Positions 22,913-35,960 are shown, counted from the first letter of the stretch. The stretch: 64,000 nucleotides of DNA from Cordilura impudica (GCA_963682025.1 OY821520.1:182334036-182398035); one strand, 5' to 3'. The notes: generated from the letters alone by a model not told the origin. Program-made: numbers and translations.

Positions 22913-24743
22913 TTGTGTACAAAGTTAGACGTTTTACGTCGATTTTATACAATCCTTAATGCTATTGGAAAACACAATATTTTCGTAACAGCTTCTACTG
23001 TTGTATCCGAAATAGAGGAAGATGTGCAAAAGTTGAATTTATATTCCAAGCAGCGTTATTACCTGCGTAATAAAATCACTCAAATTTACAAAAACTTTAA
23101 GAATGTTCAAAAGAATTTTAAACCAAGAAGTTTAGTTCAAAAACCATACATTGTAAGATTTTACGACCAGCTCTCTGATCCATTTCCTTGTACCCAAGTA
23201 CGTGAGCGAGCGACACCAAAACGAGAATTAGAACTTTGTCTTGAAAAGGAACTGGATGTTGGAGAAGCGCACGAAGAATCTGATAGTGAAACCAATGACC
23301 CAAATTGGTTGCTTGCTGAAGCAAAGTCAAAAGTTTCCACGTTTGTTTTTATTAGTCCAAATATATGTGGACTCTTGGATAGTCTGGGAATTTCTTCCAC
23401 TTCTATGTCGCGCCTTTTCTTAGAACTTAAACAGCTCAATAATGTGAGAGGCAATATTGTTTGAAAAATCCATTAGTTTGGATTCAAACCCAAAACATTT
23501 AAACCGAAGACCATGCCGTCTACATCAGAAAGAATTATGTGTAGCAAATCCATTCAAAGCTGTTGTCATGAAAAGTGTTGGTGCTGGAATTCCGATATTT
23601 GCCCAGTTTCGAAAATGGTTCAACCAAAACAGCAGTTTGAAAATTACACCGGCTTTACATTCCAAAACACTTAAACCAATACTGGAAAAAAATAAACAAG
23701 CATTGATAGATTTTTATGAAAAACAGACCAAAATTAATCATCGTAGAGCAGATCACCGGGAAGTAGCGGAACTAGCACTTGTGCATTTAAATGCGAACTC
23801 AAATTACAAAATTAAAGCTTGTGGAGCAGATCACCATGCTAGATGGCTCTCTAAGGTTATATACATTTTCAAAATTTTGCTATTTAAAGAGCATTTTAAT
23901 ATATCGGAAATCTTAGTAGAACAGTTCGAGTCGATGCTTATATATTTCATAACAGTATATTTAAAGTATTGGTTTACTTGTGAATCTACTATATATGCGC
24001 CAAAAAATGATTTAGATTTCCTAACGGAGCTTTGTGAATTTTCCCAAATCGAAGGAAAATATTTTCCTTTGATCGCAAGTAGTGCTAAATCTACTCAACT
24101 ACGTCATATGGATTATTTAACCGAAGAAAATGCAATATTTTCAATATTTGATGACAGAATTTCAGTGGAAGAAAAAGAAAATCTACGTGTTAAGTTGTTA
24201 GGAATTAATAGTCAAGGTCAACTAATGCAATTCATAAAAATTGATCCAAACATAAGCCTTTTTTCAAGTGATTTAGAAGAAGATAAAAATCAAATATCCA
24301 CTATGTCAGTGAAGGAAAACACAGAAGATTTTATAAATTTAATTAATACAACAGACCAAATGCTTTACGAAAAAGATTTCATTGAAATCGAAGAAGTTGA
24401 GCAAGTGGTTAATAATGTTGAAGTAGATGCAATGCACAAAATGACGTATAGTGATTCATTTTTTTCTAAGTCGCCGTTTGATTTTATAACTCTTCAGAGT
24501 TTAAAAACTCTAGTTAGTTTTGGAATAAACATCTCATTTATGCTTTTTAATGCAGCTGAGTGGGCAGACCAGAAAAGTTTTTTAAATGCAATTGAAACCT
24601 CCAGAAATATTCAATCAACAAGTATTTATACCGAACAACTTGTTGGTAAAATTTCACGGTTGAACACTTATGGGTTAGTAAAAAATAGAGATAATTTGAA
24701 TTGTTTAGCTCTATCAGCAATTGAAAAAAGGGTAATTAATTAA
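22913..24743 (+). pseudogene. hAT-like transposase of long-TIR element, broken
   Basis: Two overlapping frames, 22,913-23,464 and 23,457-24,743. The first (about 183 residues) is a basic N-terminal region ending in an acidic stretch and a helical segment. The second starts at the block CRLHQKELCVANPFKAV (C-x-x-H), then has VGAGIPIFAQFRKWF, CGADHHARWLSKVIYIFKIL, ESTIYAPKNDLDFL and RHMDYLTEENAIFSIFDD. I know this arrangement from an abundant uncharacterised insect protein family reading roughly FDTT...CRHHI...HHARWM...LWYLSEE. The C-x-x-H and RW signatures resemble hAT. The expected first catalytic Asp region between the two frames is missing, so a deletion has removed it. The copy at 43-44.8 kb shares the last block. 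Confidence 0.6.
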
Positions 24744-24824
24744 ATAATTCCTATTTATTGTTTCTAATAAATAAAATGTTTTATTAAATAAAATGTACTT
24801 TGCAATAAAAATTACAAAACAAAA

Positions 24825-25611
24825 CAAGTAAGAAAATTATAGTCGGTCTAGACCGATTATACGATACCCTATACCATGCGTTTAGAAACCCTATCTCTTA
24901 GGCCCAACTAACTGGATATAGAAAATAAGCAAAAACCAAATTTGAGTGGGATTTTTATTAATTTTTTTGGCTGCAGATATGAAAAAGTTCATACCGGATG
25001 CTATATCTATATAGGGACTAGGTCCAAAAATGGACCGATCCTGATCATGTTTGGTAAAGTCTCTTGTATTTTGCAAAGATATATACAAACAAAATTTGAG
25101 AAGAATCAGTGCAATATTTTTGTTTTTTAATAGATTTAAGTGAAGATCGGGAAGCAGCTCTATATGGGGTCAAAGGGATCATTTTTGGACTACTCATTAA
25201 TGGATGTAATGAACGCATACAAACCCAATTTGAGTAAGATCTATATGACAATTTGGATCTTATGGCAATTTATGTCGATTTCATATGGGTAATTTGTATG
25301 GGGGCTAGGTCTGAACATGGACCGATTCTCACCAATTTCAACAGCGTTCATCCCATGGCCGATAAAAGCTTATATACCAAATTTCATCAAAATATATTCT
25401 TATTTGCGACCTGCAGTTTGATTACAAGGTTTACATGGACACACAGACGGACGGACGGACGGACGGACGGACAGACATTGTTAAATCAACTCAGAAAGTG
25501 ATTCTGATTCGATCGGTATAATTAACGATGGGTCTAGGTCAAATATTTTTGGTTGTTACAAACAGCAGCACAAAGTCATTATACCCAAACCACATAGTGG
25601 TATAGGGTATA
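24825..25611 (-). mobile_element. Family A copy inside the hAT-like element
   Basis: A complete copy in reverse orientation: CAAGTAAGAAAATTATAGTC and the GTCGGTCTAGACCGA hairpin on the left, GTGGTATAGGGTATA on the right, (GGAC)n at 25,447-25,472. It lies just after the transposase stop and before the right inverted repeat, so it inserted into the transposon. Confidence 0.85.
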
Positions 25612-26254
25612 AAAATGTTGTTGATACATGCAAATAAATTTAAGGCTTAATAACTTTTTAACGGGTAGTAACAAAAATAAGTATAGTATACCATTTTTTT
25701 CAGGAAAGAGTCCTCTTTAATTGTGTATATTAAAAAAATAATAAAAATTAAAGAATAAAAAAATCGATTTCTTCAGACCAAAATAATAAAAATTAAAGAA
25801 TAAAAAAATCGATTTCTTCACACCACGCTAATGGCTATCAGGTGAATTGTAAAAGCGTAAAAAAAATGCTTATAAGCCTAATTTTTCATGTGGAATAGAT
25901 TCGTAAAGTCAGGTTTTAAGTATATTTAGCTGTTTTTGTTCTACAAAGTAAGGAACCCAAAATTCGCGATTTTAGCGGCCGAGAGGCGATTGAAGGAGTT
26001 GGAATTTTTTAAAAATAAATACGCCATTATTTTTATTGACGCAAAAACCTTCTTAAAATTAATGATATCCCAAAATATAAAAATCGAAAAACACTCTAAT
26101 ACATAAATAACTTACTAATTTAGTTTTTCTATATGTATGTGATTAAATTTTTCGTATTCTCCAAGAGTCCATTTATTTAAATATTTTTAATTTTTAAACA
26201 GAAAAACATATACAAGTTAATGTTGGAGAACTGATTCAAGTATGCGATATTGAT

Positions 26255-27419
26255 ATATTTTCTGAAAAAGGTACCTTTTCTTAAAAAAAAACCTTTTATT
26301 ACACTTTCTTAAGAAAATACCTTTTCTTAAAAAAGTATGTTTAAAAAAAAGTATATTTTCATAAAAAAGTATATTTTCTTAAAAAGTGAATTTTCTCAAA
26401 AAATACCTTTTCTTAAGAAATAAGTTTTTTCCGAAAATTAGTAATATTTCTTTAAAAAAAAGCAGCTTTTTATGGCCATAGCTCTACTTAAAAAGAATCA
26501 CCTCTTAAAAAAGCACATTTTCTTAAAGAATATATTTTCTTGGGGAAAGTACATTTAACAGAAGACCTTTTTTACAAAAAAAAAATACCGTTTCTAATAA
26601 AAATATATTTTCTTTAAATAGTACATATTCTTTAAATGGTATCTTTACCTCTTTTGTTTTCTTAAAAGCGCACCTTTTCTTAAAAATTACTTTTTCTTAA
26701 AAAATACCTTTTCTTAGAAAAGCAAATTTACTTAAAAAGTACCTCTCCTAAAAAAGAAACCTTTTCTAAAAAAAAGTATCTTTGCTAAAAAATGTACTTT
26801 TTCTAAGAAAAGTAAATTTATTTGAAAGAGCAACTTCTCCTATATAAGAACATTTTCTTTAAAAAAATTAATTTTCTTAACAAGTAAATTTTCTTAAGGA
26901 TGTATCTTTTCTTAAAAAATACGTTCTCTAAAAAAAATTAAATATTCATAAAAAATAACTTTTTCTTGAAAAAATACCGCTTCTTAACATAGTGCATTTT
27001 CTTAGTAAAATCCCCTTTTATAACATAGTACCTTTTCTTAATAAAATACACTTTTCTAAGGAAGTATCTTTTCTTAAAATTTCTGAAAAATATACCCTTT
27101 CTTAGAAAAGTTCCATTTCTAAAAACTACATTTTCTGCAAACAGCACCTTTTTTGAACAGAACATTTTCTTTAAAAATTACATTTTCTCATAAAAGTACT
27201 TTTTCTTAAAAAATTCTTTTCTTAAAAAAATACATTTTCTAAGAAAATATCATTTTTAAAATAGAATTATTTTCAAAAAATTCTTTCTTAAAAAAGTATG
27301 TTTTCTAAAAAAAAACTAAATTTTCTTAAAAATGTGTCTTTTCTTAAAAAGTACTTTTTCCTAAAAAGTGTCTTTTTTTAAAGACTAATATATTTTTTTT
27401 AAGTACATATTTTTAAGGT
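26255..27419. repeat. Degenerate TTTTCTTAAAAA minisatellite
   Basis: About 1.16 kb is built almost only from variants of TACCTTTTCTTAAAAAAG with a loose period of 15-22 bases. The short open frames seen here are products of the repeat. A smaller, similar patch lies at 38,246-38,445. Confidence 0.85.
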
Positions 27420-30119
27420 GCTGTATTTTCCACATTTTACAAGAAGCTTCTTTGGCGCCTTATATTAGGGTTATAGAATATATTTTTTTTTATTTTTTGA
27501 TCGTGTACAAATTTTACTACAACTCTAATTTGAATACTTTTTGTATCTATTATACAATTTGTAACGAAAAATTTTAAGGAATATATGTATGGCAAAATAT
27601 GAATCAAATTATATTTGAAAAAATTATGCTCTCGTCTCCTTGAGTTCTAAAAATTGTAAGATTGGCTTTTCAATATGTGTTCCTGTAAAATAAATCGCGA
27701 AAAAAGCACAAATATAAATCATTAAAATACAATTATTTGTAAGAATGAAGTTTTAATGAAAAACAAATATATGAACTGCATTTTACACTACTTTATTTTT
27801 TCACTTTTTAAAATTAGTTTTTAAAAAGCAAATACTAACTTAGCAGAGCATAAAGGAACACTGAGTAAACCCTCAGTAAATCTGGCACGGCTCTGCTCAG
27901 TGAAGTTATTTATGAAATTTAAAATGGAAATTTGGATACCATAAAATTTATTCGTATTTTGATTCATCAAACATCTACGAATCCCATATTCTGTTTATAA
28001 CCAAATATTCATATGATTTCGAAATTAATAATAACCTGGAGTAGTCAACGTAAACTCTTAATATCCTGGTAAAGAATATCTTTAATTTCAGTAGTACGTA
28101 ATTTCATTTTCATTCTTCTGTTGATTTCACAACAAATTTGTAGCAAATTAATTTCTTACTTATTCGACTAAGTAGACATAATTCTAGCACAAAATAATCC
28201 AGACAAAGCATTGGGAGATTGGTATTTTGTGTAATAGATTTTCTTAACAGTGGTTGGTATGTTTATAGTTTTATTTTTATTTTTCTTGGCATTTAATTTA
28301 TGACTTAAGTTATTTGACGTTGTATTTTTACTGTGTATTTGTGCTTCTTTGTAGTATAAATACTAATATCTGCACTGATTTTATATAGTAAACAATTATC
28401 CATGAACAATTTTTCAATGACTAAATAGTTTTTGGTTAACTAAAGTAAATAACACTAATGCATTTTCTATTGATTGGGATTTAGAAAATCGAATTTTTAT
28501 AAATTGAAATTTAAAACAGATCGCGCAATAAAAACTAAAAAAAAATTAATAAATATGAGATTTTCAAAAAAAATTTAAGTTACTTAAAAAATAAGAAATG
28601 TCGGCAATAAAGATTTAAAAACAAAAATTGGACCTCGAGCTTTAATATTAATTTCTTTTTGGGTTACTTAAAAACTTTAAAAAAACTATTCCTTTTTTGC
28701 ACATTAAAGTAGCTGTATTGGATAAAATTCACCTTTTACAGATATTAAAAAATTATGAAATTGTAAAAAGTGTTCATATTTTCTAAAGACACTAAAGCAA
28801 TAAAAAAAAATTAATGAAAAATATGCTCTAAAAGTTAGAAGTTTAAACACTTGTATTTAGATTAGAATCAAACCAGTGTTACAATTATATTAAAAGTACA
28901 AAACGTTGTATTTACGCTTGAACCCGCATGGACGTAGAATCAAGAAAATGTTAGCCAAAGTGTATATTATATTTGAAAATATAGATACACGGATTACATG
29001 TTCCTCACTTTGATTTACTTTCCACAAAATTAACTTGTGTATAACAATTGTGTAGTGCTTTAAAATTTTCAAATAATTTTATCTCACTTACAAACCGTTA
29101 TACTAAATAGTACGTTTTATTTGTATATGAGATTTCAAAACAAACTAAATACTTATGTATGTGTTCGGGAACAAAAAAATAATCAAAATATATAGAAATT
29201 GTATACAATTATTTAGAGCAGAAAGGGAAGCACTACAAATAATAATAAGTAAAAGGGAATTTGGTATCGGTATATTCAATTAAAACTATTTGCTTTCATA
29301 ACAAATTGTTAACGCAAAAATTGTATACAACTATGACCTCAGTAAAGTTGGATCTAAGAACTTTTCTGGTAACTTTTAGAATAGGGTGTCGTCTAGTGGG
29401 TCTAGACCGACTATGGTTTTTTATTTTTTAAATGGTGATATAAAATTGGATTCGGAACCACTGTGCAGCCTAGATAATAATTTGCAATTTATTAATTAAA
29501 TTTCAGAAATTTTCAATTGATTTCAAAAATTTATCCAATGTGTTTCAGAAATTACTATTATTTCATATTAATGATATGAATTATTTTTTACTCAATGATA
29601 ATTTTTCAATGTATTCGTAATTTTATATTTTAAATCAAATAAAGAAATAATATATATGTATGTATGTATGTGTGAATTTCATTGTTAACATTTCTGTTTC
29701 TATGTATGTATGCATGTATAATGGCCGTTTTTTTGCTATAAAATTTAAAGTTCGTTTCCGATCGTTTAACAAATACTTATACACATTCTTTTATAAACAA
29801 TTATACCTCAGAAAAATCGAATTTTTTTAAATAATATAAATATAATTTTGTTGCGATACAACAATTCTTATACATTTATTTCGCAACCGTTTTGGTTAAT
29901 TATTAATATTTAATAGCGAGTAATTATTTTTTTTTTCTTTATATTTTCATTACAACATTTTTTATTTATTTATTTTTTTTTTTTTTGTTTGGTGTTACTT
30001 TTGGCACAATTTCAATGAGTTTTGATGTATTTTCTGCTTTTTAATTTATTATAATAAAATTTATATATTGACATAAAATTTCCACTTTTTGAATTTTTTA
30101 TAAGTTAAATTAATCCACT
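27420..30119. other. AT-rich non-coding stretch
   Basis: No supported gene. A stray family A right end (GTGGGTCTAGACCGACTATG) sits at about 29,395-29,425. TATG/TATGTATG microsatellites occur near 29,655-29,715. This may be intergenic or intronic host DNA. Confidence 0.5.
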
Positions 30120-31060
30120 GATATACACAAACAGTCCGCTTTCGAGAAAATTGTATAGTTATCCGCTCGGAGGCTAAAAGCCTACTGGATTCAAATTTGC
30201 ACAAGCAGTCCAATGCTCATGTTTAGGGTGCGAACGGATGGCAATGACGTGGCGTTAACAACAATTTTGGAGAAAAAATGATTTGCTCTCTCTGGCCAAA
30301 AGTGGAGACTTTCAATATTTCAATTGGAATGAAATACCATATGAAATCTTAAATAAATAAATAATTTTAATATAAAAAAAAAAAATTAATAACTTTTTAA
30401 ATATTTATCTGTTTTATATAACAATTTTAATATTATTTATTATTGTGAAAATTCTTTCATAAACAATCGCATCCCTACATACTACTCCCTGCTTATTTTT
30501 ACATTTTCTCATTATTGTTGCATCATCTCCTGGAATATAATAATTTCTCATTACTCACTTAATGCCTGGACGTAGTGTTCGTTGGTTAGTTGTTCGGCTA
30601 TCAGGTTGGTTGATGAAATGCTAACAAGTGGAGCAACAGTTGAAATTAATGAATTGTTACGACTGCTATACACTTGAATATTATACCAGGAGGGGTGTAT
30701 CTACTTGTACTTGGCCTGCAATGTGGCTCATCATCATTCCATTCTCGTGCTGCTGGTTTGCCAGCCTCCCAGCCAGCATGTCTGTCTGTCTAACTGCCTA
30801 ACTGCCAAACTGTTTGACGAAAGTTCGTTTGGCAGTGTGTTCGTGTTGCTCTCTACACTCTTCGTTGTTTTGTTACTTTTGTTTAAAGCTCTTTGCCCAG
30901 AACAGTGTTATTTGTTCTTTTATTACTGTTGCTTCGTCGTGTATTTAGTGGTTTATTTTTATTTGTGTGCTTCTAGGTCGCGTGGCTTTTTGTGCTGGTT
31001 CGAGAGCATTGATGGGTGTTTTTGACTCTACGAATGTTGAGTAAGGGGCCACTGACTGTT
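30120..31060. other. GC-richer patch, possible host exon or regulatory DNA
   Basis: Between 30,120-30,290 and 30,540-31,060 base composition rises clearly above its surroundings and the low-complexity character disappears. A 106-codon open frame (30,705-31,025, plus) is rich in Leu, Val and Cys but shows no domain I recognise. I do not call it a gene. The patch does not match any repeat elsewhere in the window. Confidence 0.3.
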
Positions 31061-33190
31061 GCTTTTTACCGCGTTTTTCTTTTCAAAATTTTTTTAAATA
31101 TTATTTTTTCTTTTGGCTTTTTATTAGTCTGTGTGTATGTAAATATGTTTTAGGATGCCTTGTTGAGTTTCCATAAATATTATTTTTGCATAAAAAATGT
31201 TATTTTCTATACAAACAATTTTAAAACATTCATATTATGAATAAATAAATTTCACATGGTTAACGAAATTTTCATTATTTTAACAAGCAAAAGAAGGTTT
31301 GCATATGACATTCCTATCGTGTGGTTTTATAATCATCATTATAATGATTCTTACATATTTTGAATATATTCAGTAGATCTCAGTACTGCTTTCTTTTTAT
31401 TCTTCTTCATTGTTATTTATTTTCACCATGGAATCTTGTTAAAATGTATGCAGGTTAATCTTTAAATTGTTCGTAATATTTGAATGTCTACAACTTTTCG
31501 GAAACCTTCACAGTCTTCTTCTTTTTCTTGTTCATTCACAAACAGCTCTTGAATATACATGAGACTCATTTAATTGCATTAAAACTCAATTTTAATTATG
31601 TTTGTAGTTGTTGTGTGCGGATTTATACATATCGAAATAACTATCCAGCGCGGTATAAGCTTGCGTTTTTGGCATAAGTATAAGAGGTAATGAAATAAAT
31701 AAATAAAAAGCAAAAAGTTTAGGCTATAAAGTTAAAACAAAATTTTTTAATTGCATTTATACAATTTTTTCAATTTTTTCAGTTAAATGCTGCTTGAAGT
31801 AACATAAAAAATAGCAATGGATATTTAAAGTTGTCAATTAGCACAATTGACATGGCCGAGGACTTATCATAATAGTTGGCATATATTCCAAAAGTTAAAA
31901 TATTATTCTGGTCTTGGGTTAAAAAGAAATTCACTTCGTAAATATTGCTGGATAAAAAAATAAATAAAAAAAATTACAACAAATTCCATAAGATTCTATT
32001 GGGAATTTCCATTTATAATCAACAAAGAATATAAGCTTTTATGACCTCACCCTCTTTGAATTTGATCAAATTGATCATGAATGTTCCATATTACTAAACT
32101 CAAACTATATACAATTTTAAACTCCTACCTCACTGAAGTGGTATAGAATAATTGCATTTATCTTCAAAACTTGGCAACCTATGATTATAACTGAGATCTC
32201 TTTTAAATGCTGTTGCAAAGTCCTAATAATGACATGTACCAAATTTTGTTTGTAAATGGTCATCTTTCATTATCACACGATGCAAATTTTGTGAATTCAT
32301 TGAGTGAGTTCTTATTGGTTCCTGGGCAGAAGTCCAGAAATCGGTGGCGAGGGCGGCGGTTAACCAAAAAATTGTTGGCGACGATGTTTCTTATTTTTTG
32401 AAAATACCCATTGAGCAACAACCCGTTCCTATTTTTCAATTCAATTCATATTTTTTGGCAAAAATAATATTTGCTGAGACATTAACTAATATTTATAATC
32501 AATTCAAACACATAAATTTGAAATGTACTAGTGTTTGTAACTCATTTTTGCTTTCAAGCACTTGTAACTATGAGCTATAAGCGATCGATTAATTAAACAT
32601 TTGAATTTTAACTACTGGATATTTATTTGAATTTTGTTGAAGTATTTATACTAAAATAATATATAAAAGAGCTGACTTAACTAAATATTGTTAAATTAAA
32701 ATTTATGCTATAATAAGACGAATAACAAGACTTTACTGCAAAAAAGGTATGAATATAATTCGATACATTAATAATAAAATTTAAATAAAATTAAATTGAC
32801 CAATAAAATGAAAGATAATACTAACTGCTTAACATTAAATGTATTTACTAATTATTATAATTTATTAGGGGAATTCTACACTCATTGAATTCTAACATTC
32901 TTCCCCGCGTTTAACGGATGTTCAACAATCTTGTGATGTGTAGGAATAGTGTACCGGTTTCCAATTCATGTGATTGAAGTTCGATGTTTTCTGTATTATT
33001 TTCCATAGACGATGTTGTGTGTGGTTTTCATCTGGTTTTACACTTTGTACATCTAAACACATAATGCTGTTATTATTGTCACCAAACTTGTCGACAGTGG
33101 AAGGTATTCAATTCCATGACTCTGTTGCTGGTGTGACTTTAATTTGTTGGGTAGGCCCATGAGTTTTTCTTCTTGTAATGATTTTGCATA
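31061..33190. other. AT-rich stretch, no gene recognised
   Basis: Short open frames exist, but none carries a recognisable motif. The last few hundred bases before 33,197 may be the 3' part of the env-bearing element that follows on the minus strand; I could not identify an LTR there. Confidence 0.4.
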
Positions 33191-33196
33191 GAGTTG

Positions 33197-34300
33197 TTAC
33201 CTGCTTAATATTTTGGGCGTACTGAATTTCCAAGCATGAACGATTGTCGTATATAGAGTGTGCATATTCTTTTGTATAGACAAATCCACAATTTTGCCAA
33301 GGCTTGTGTATGATGATCTTACTGTACTCGAGATGGTTTGTAGGCCGTTCATAGTTATCAACTCATGTTTAAGTATGCATTCTGGATCAAGTGTAAGCAA
33401 ACCGGATCCCTTTAACGACAGATGTATAATGTCTCTGTTGCAAACAGCATTGGCCCGTGATGATGACAAGGTTGCATATATCCATTTATTGTGGGTGCCG
33501 TTATGTTGTTGTATAGGTTTATTTCACACCCACACATCTCAGAACCAAAACTGTAGCGAATTTGAATCTTGGAACACAGAAGAAATTCTTATTTTATTAT
33601 GTCGCAAGAGCTCAGCTCAGACCTTGTAAGGTATATGTATTGTTTACGAGCTGGGTTTGTTTCCAAGAAAGTAGTACATGGTTTTATTACTACCATGGTA
33701 CGGGAATCAAATGAAACCTCTTAAACTGGTCCCGTTCAACTAATGTTACAGTTATTTTGTATACTTCATGCTATTGCGTGAGTCATACTTGAACCTTCAT
33801 AATTTTCAACAATTTTAGTAAGTCATCTACTGAACTTGGTGAATGGAGTTTTATTTCATTAACTAAATTTTGTAATTGTTCTGGAGTTAGTAATAATGGA
33901 CTTATTTTTCCATGATGAAAATTGAAGATTGTAATTTTTTGTACATTTTCTGCGATTAGTGATGTTTCAAGAACCCCAGAATTGAGTAGTTGAGTAAGGT
34001 GTATTTGGTATAACACATTATTGATGTCTTGCTTTTGTTCTGAGTAAGTATTAATTTTTTGCTCTTATTGTTCAGTAGTATGTTTATGTATCTTCTAATT
34101 CAGTTTTCAAGTACATTTCGTGGCGTTGATTTGGTTCCATTTGCGTACGCTAGGTTGCACTGCGGTATTAAGTGATATATAGATTTCACTTACTCTATTT
34201 TGCAGATTCACAAACTTTTTAGATTTGGCATCGCTATTGATTATGTTAAATTTTATAAAATTACAATTGGAATATATTTAGGTGGTGATAATGTTTTCTT
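33197..34300 (-). pseudogene. Errantivirus-type env remnant
   Basis: Minus-strand frames at 33,783-34,016 and 33,197-33,469, with stops and shifts between them, resemble the envelope protein of insect Gypsy/errantivirus retroelements. The first has a helical segment followed by ISPLLLTPEQLQNLVNE. The second has a Cys-bearing block, HLSLKGSGLLTLDPEC, of the kind found before the membrane anchor. The order along the minus strand is right for env. It is split by several stops and cannot encode a working protein. No gag, pol or LTRs were identified beside it. A domesticated or related F-type envelope gene is an alternative source. Confidence 0.5.
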
Positions 34301-34536
34301 ATATTTCTAGTAGATTCAAAAATGTTTTTGGATCTGGCATCTGGATCTGGATCTGGTGATAGTGTTTTTTTTTTTTTATTTTTTACAAACTCACAAACCT
34401 ACAGCTTTTTCGTTTAGCTACAATAAGTATTGTATATCAATACATAGATGGACCTTACATTTCCTTTTTTTTTTAACATTTTAGCTTTAAAAATTCAAAT
34501 GACTGACTGCTGTATATTATTCTTTTTATATTATAC

Positions 34537-34870
34537 AGTGCGTTCATAAATGATATCACATTTGGTAATGTGTGAATCAATGTTATATAAAATTTTAACT
34601 ATGCATGCTATAATTATCATTCTCTTTGTGGAACGTGTATATTAGCACAAATGCAACAAAGTCTTTATTTGATAAAAAGTACCGTTTTAATACAACATAT
34701 ATTTAATTTTATTAAAAACATTAGGAATAAGCAAAATGCCACGAGGAAAAGTGTTAAGTGAATTTGAAAAAGGTCAAATTTTAATTTTGTGTTAAAATAG
34801 TGCATCAAAAGCAGAAATTGCAAGCGGAATCGGCAGAAGTCGAAAGGTTATTTATAATTAATTTTATTAT
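34537..34870 (+). pseudogene. Tc3-like transposon left end and N-terminal fragment
   Basis: A likely terminal repeat begins TACAGTGCGTTCATAAATGA near 34,537. From 34,737 the plus strand encodes PRGKVLSEFEKGQILILC, a stop, then SKAEIASGIGRSRKVIYN. This is the N-terminal helix-turn-helix of Tc3/Bari-type transposases (PRGKxLSxxEKGQI, IGRSRxV). The frame stops and the catalytic domain does not follow, so only the left end survives. The TA before CAGTG fits a Tc1/mariner insertion. Confidence 0.65.
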
Positions 34871-35149
34871 TTTTTATAAAAATAAAAAATCTTATTTTCG
34901 ATCTTTATCAATTTAATGATTGAGTTTGAAATTGTTCAGGCTCAAGATCAAATGTTTTTACTTTAAATAAAGTAAAAGCATTAGCACATTTGTTTCAAAA
35001 ATTGATCTATGTATATTCTGCATGACAGGTTATATAGCTGTTTCGGGAAGAGTCACCAACCCTCATCAGTAACCAAAAGCAGTAGATAGTTTGTTTGGTA
35101 AAAAGAACAGCTATAAACACGAATAACTGAATTGTCAATTGATTTTATT

Positions 35150-35960
35150 TTAATACCAATATTTTCTCTTAATTCTGTGTTAATTGAACAAGTTCGTGAC
35201 AAATATTTCTATGGACTACTATTACCACTCCTCCACCTCTATTTTATTTAAGATCATTGCGATAGCAGAAGTTTTCTGAATGATTCATTGAGATATCCCT
35301 ATTAAGCCAAGTCTCATGCACCAATCCAATATCAACATTACTAAAAAAAATCAAAATATTCATAAATTTTCACACGAATTCCCTTGACTTCCATACTACA
35401 AGCTTTAAAAGCTAAATTAGCAGTAACACCGAATGTGTCACTTTCAGTTTTACAACTCTTTAAGTTCGCTATTAATACCAGAGTTAATATTTTAAGTTCC
35501 TCCGTGGAAACGAACGAACAACATTTGCAAAAAATTTTCTTCCCTGAACAGGAGTGAAGAAATTAAAATTTCTCGAGCTAACGCTACGACTTCGTATAAT
35601 AGCCTGATTTGCTAGTCTTCAGTAAAGTTCTTTTATTGAGACATCTTTTAATCTGCTAGGACAAGAAATATCAGTAGATTTGTGGTCGCCATTACAGTTG
35701 CAGATTTCAAGGATGTTGATGTGCATTTTGCAGTTTAGTGATCACCTGCACATTTAGTACAAAATGTTTTAATGTTACAATTATCAGAGCCATGTCCAAA
35801 CATTTGGCAATTGTAGCACTGAGATATTTTGTTAGATATTTTAGATTGATAATTCCATTTAACACGTACATCGTTCATATTTTTAATGTTATTCCTTAAT
35901 TCAGTAATGTAAGTAGTACATATTTGATATTCCAACAACTTAGGCCAGCTTTGATCAGCT
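35150..35960 (-). pseudogene. Non-LTR retrotransposon fragment (ORF1 knuckle, endonuclease)
   Basis: On the minus strand, 35,735-35,938 encodes KISQCYNCQMFGHGSDNC and FCTKCAGDH, paired CCHC zinc knuckles of a Jockey-type ORF1. Further along the same strand (about 35,180-35,340) NVDIGLVHETWLN and, after a stop, RGGGVVIVVHRNI match the APE endonuclease start of ORF2. Gene order is therefore ORF1 then ORF2, as expected, but the parts are short and interrupted. No reverse transcriptase follows, so the copy is heavily deleted. Confidence 0.6.

Larger units (their letters stand above)
22263..26098 (+). mobile_element. Long-inverted-repeat, hAT-like DNA transposon
   Basis: The ends TAGAGTGTTTTT (22,263) and AAAACACTCTA (to 26,098) are flanked by a perfect 8-base duplication ATACATAA (22,255-22,262 and 26,099-26,106). 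The inverted repeats are unusually long: the left arm reaches about 22,680 and the right arm starts near 25,640. They share blocks such as AACTCCTTCAATCGCCTCTC and TTACTTTGTAGAACAAAAAC. The right arm holds an extra ~60-bp tandem duplication at 25,735-25,825. The 8-bp duplication and TAGAG start fit the hAT superfamily. Inside are transposase fragments and a family A insertion, so the element cannot move by itself. Confidence 0.85.

Noticed and set aside
22913..24743. Host gene instead of transposase
   Set aside because: It is enclosed by 8-bp duplications and long inverted repeats, is frame-broken, and shares blocks with a second element at 43-44.8 kb.
26938..27165. 75-codon frame rich in Phe and Lys
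   Set aside because: Entirely inside the TTTTCTTAAAAA minisatellite.
30705..31025. 106-codon plus-strand frame in the GC-richer patch
   Set aside because: Hydrophobic and cysteine-rich without a recognisable domain; it could equally be chance. Kept only as a note on the region.
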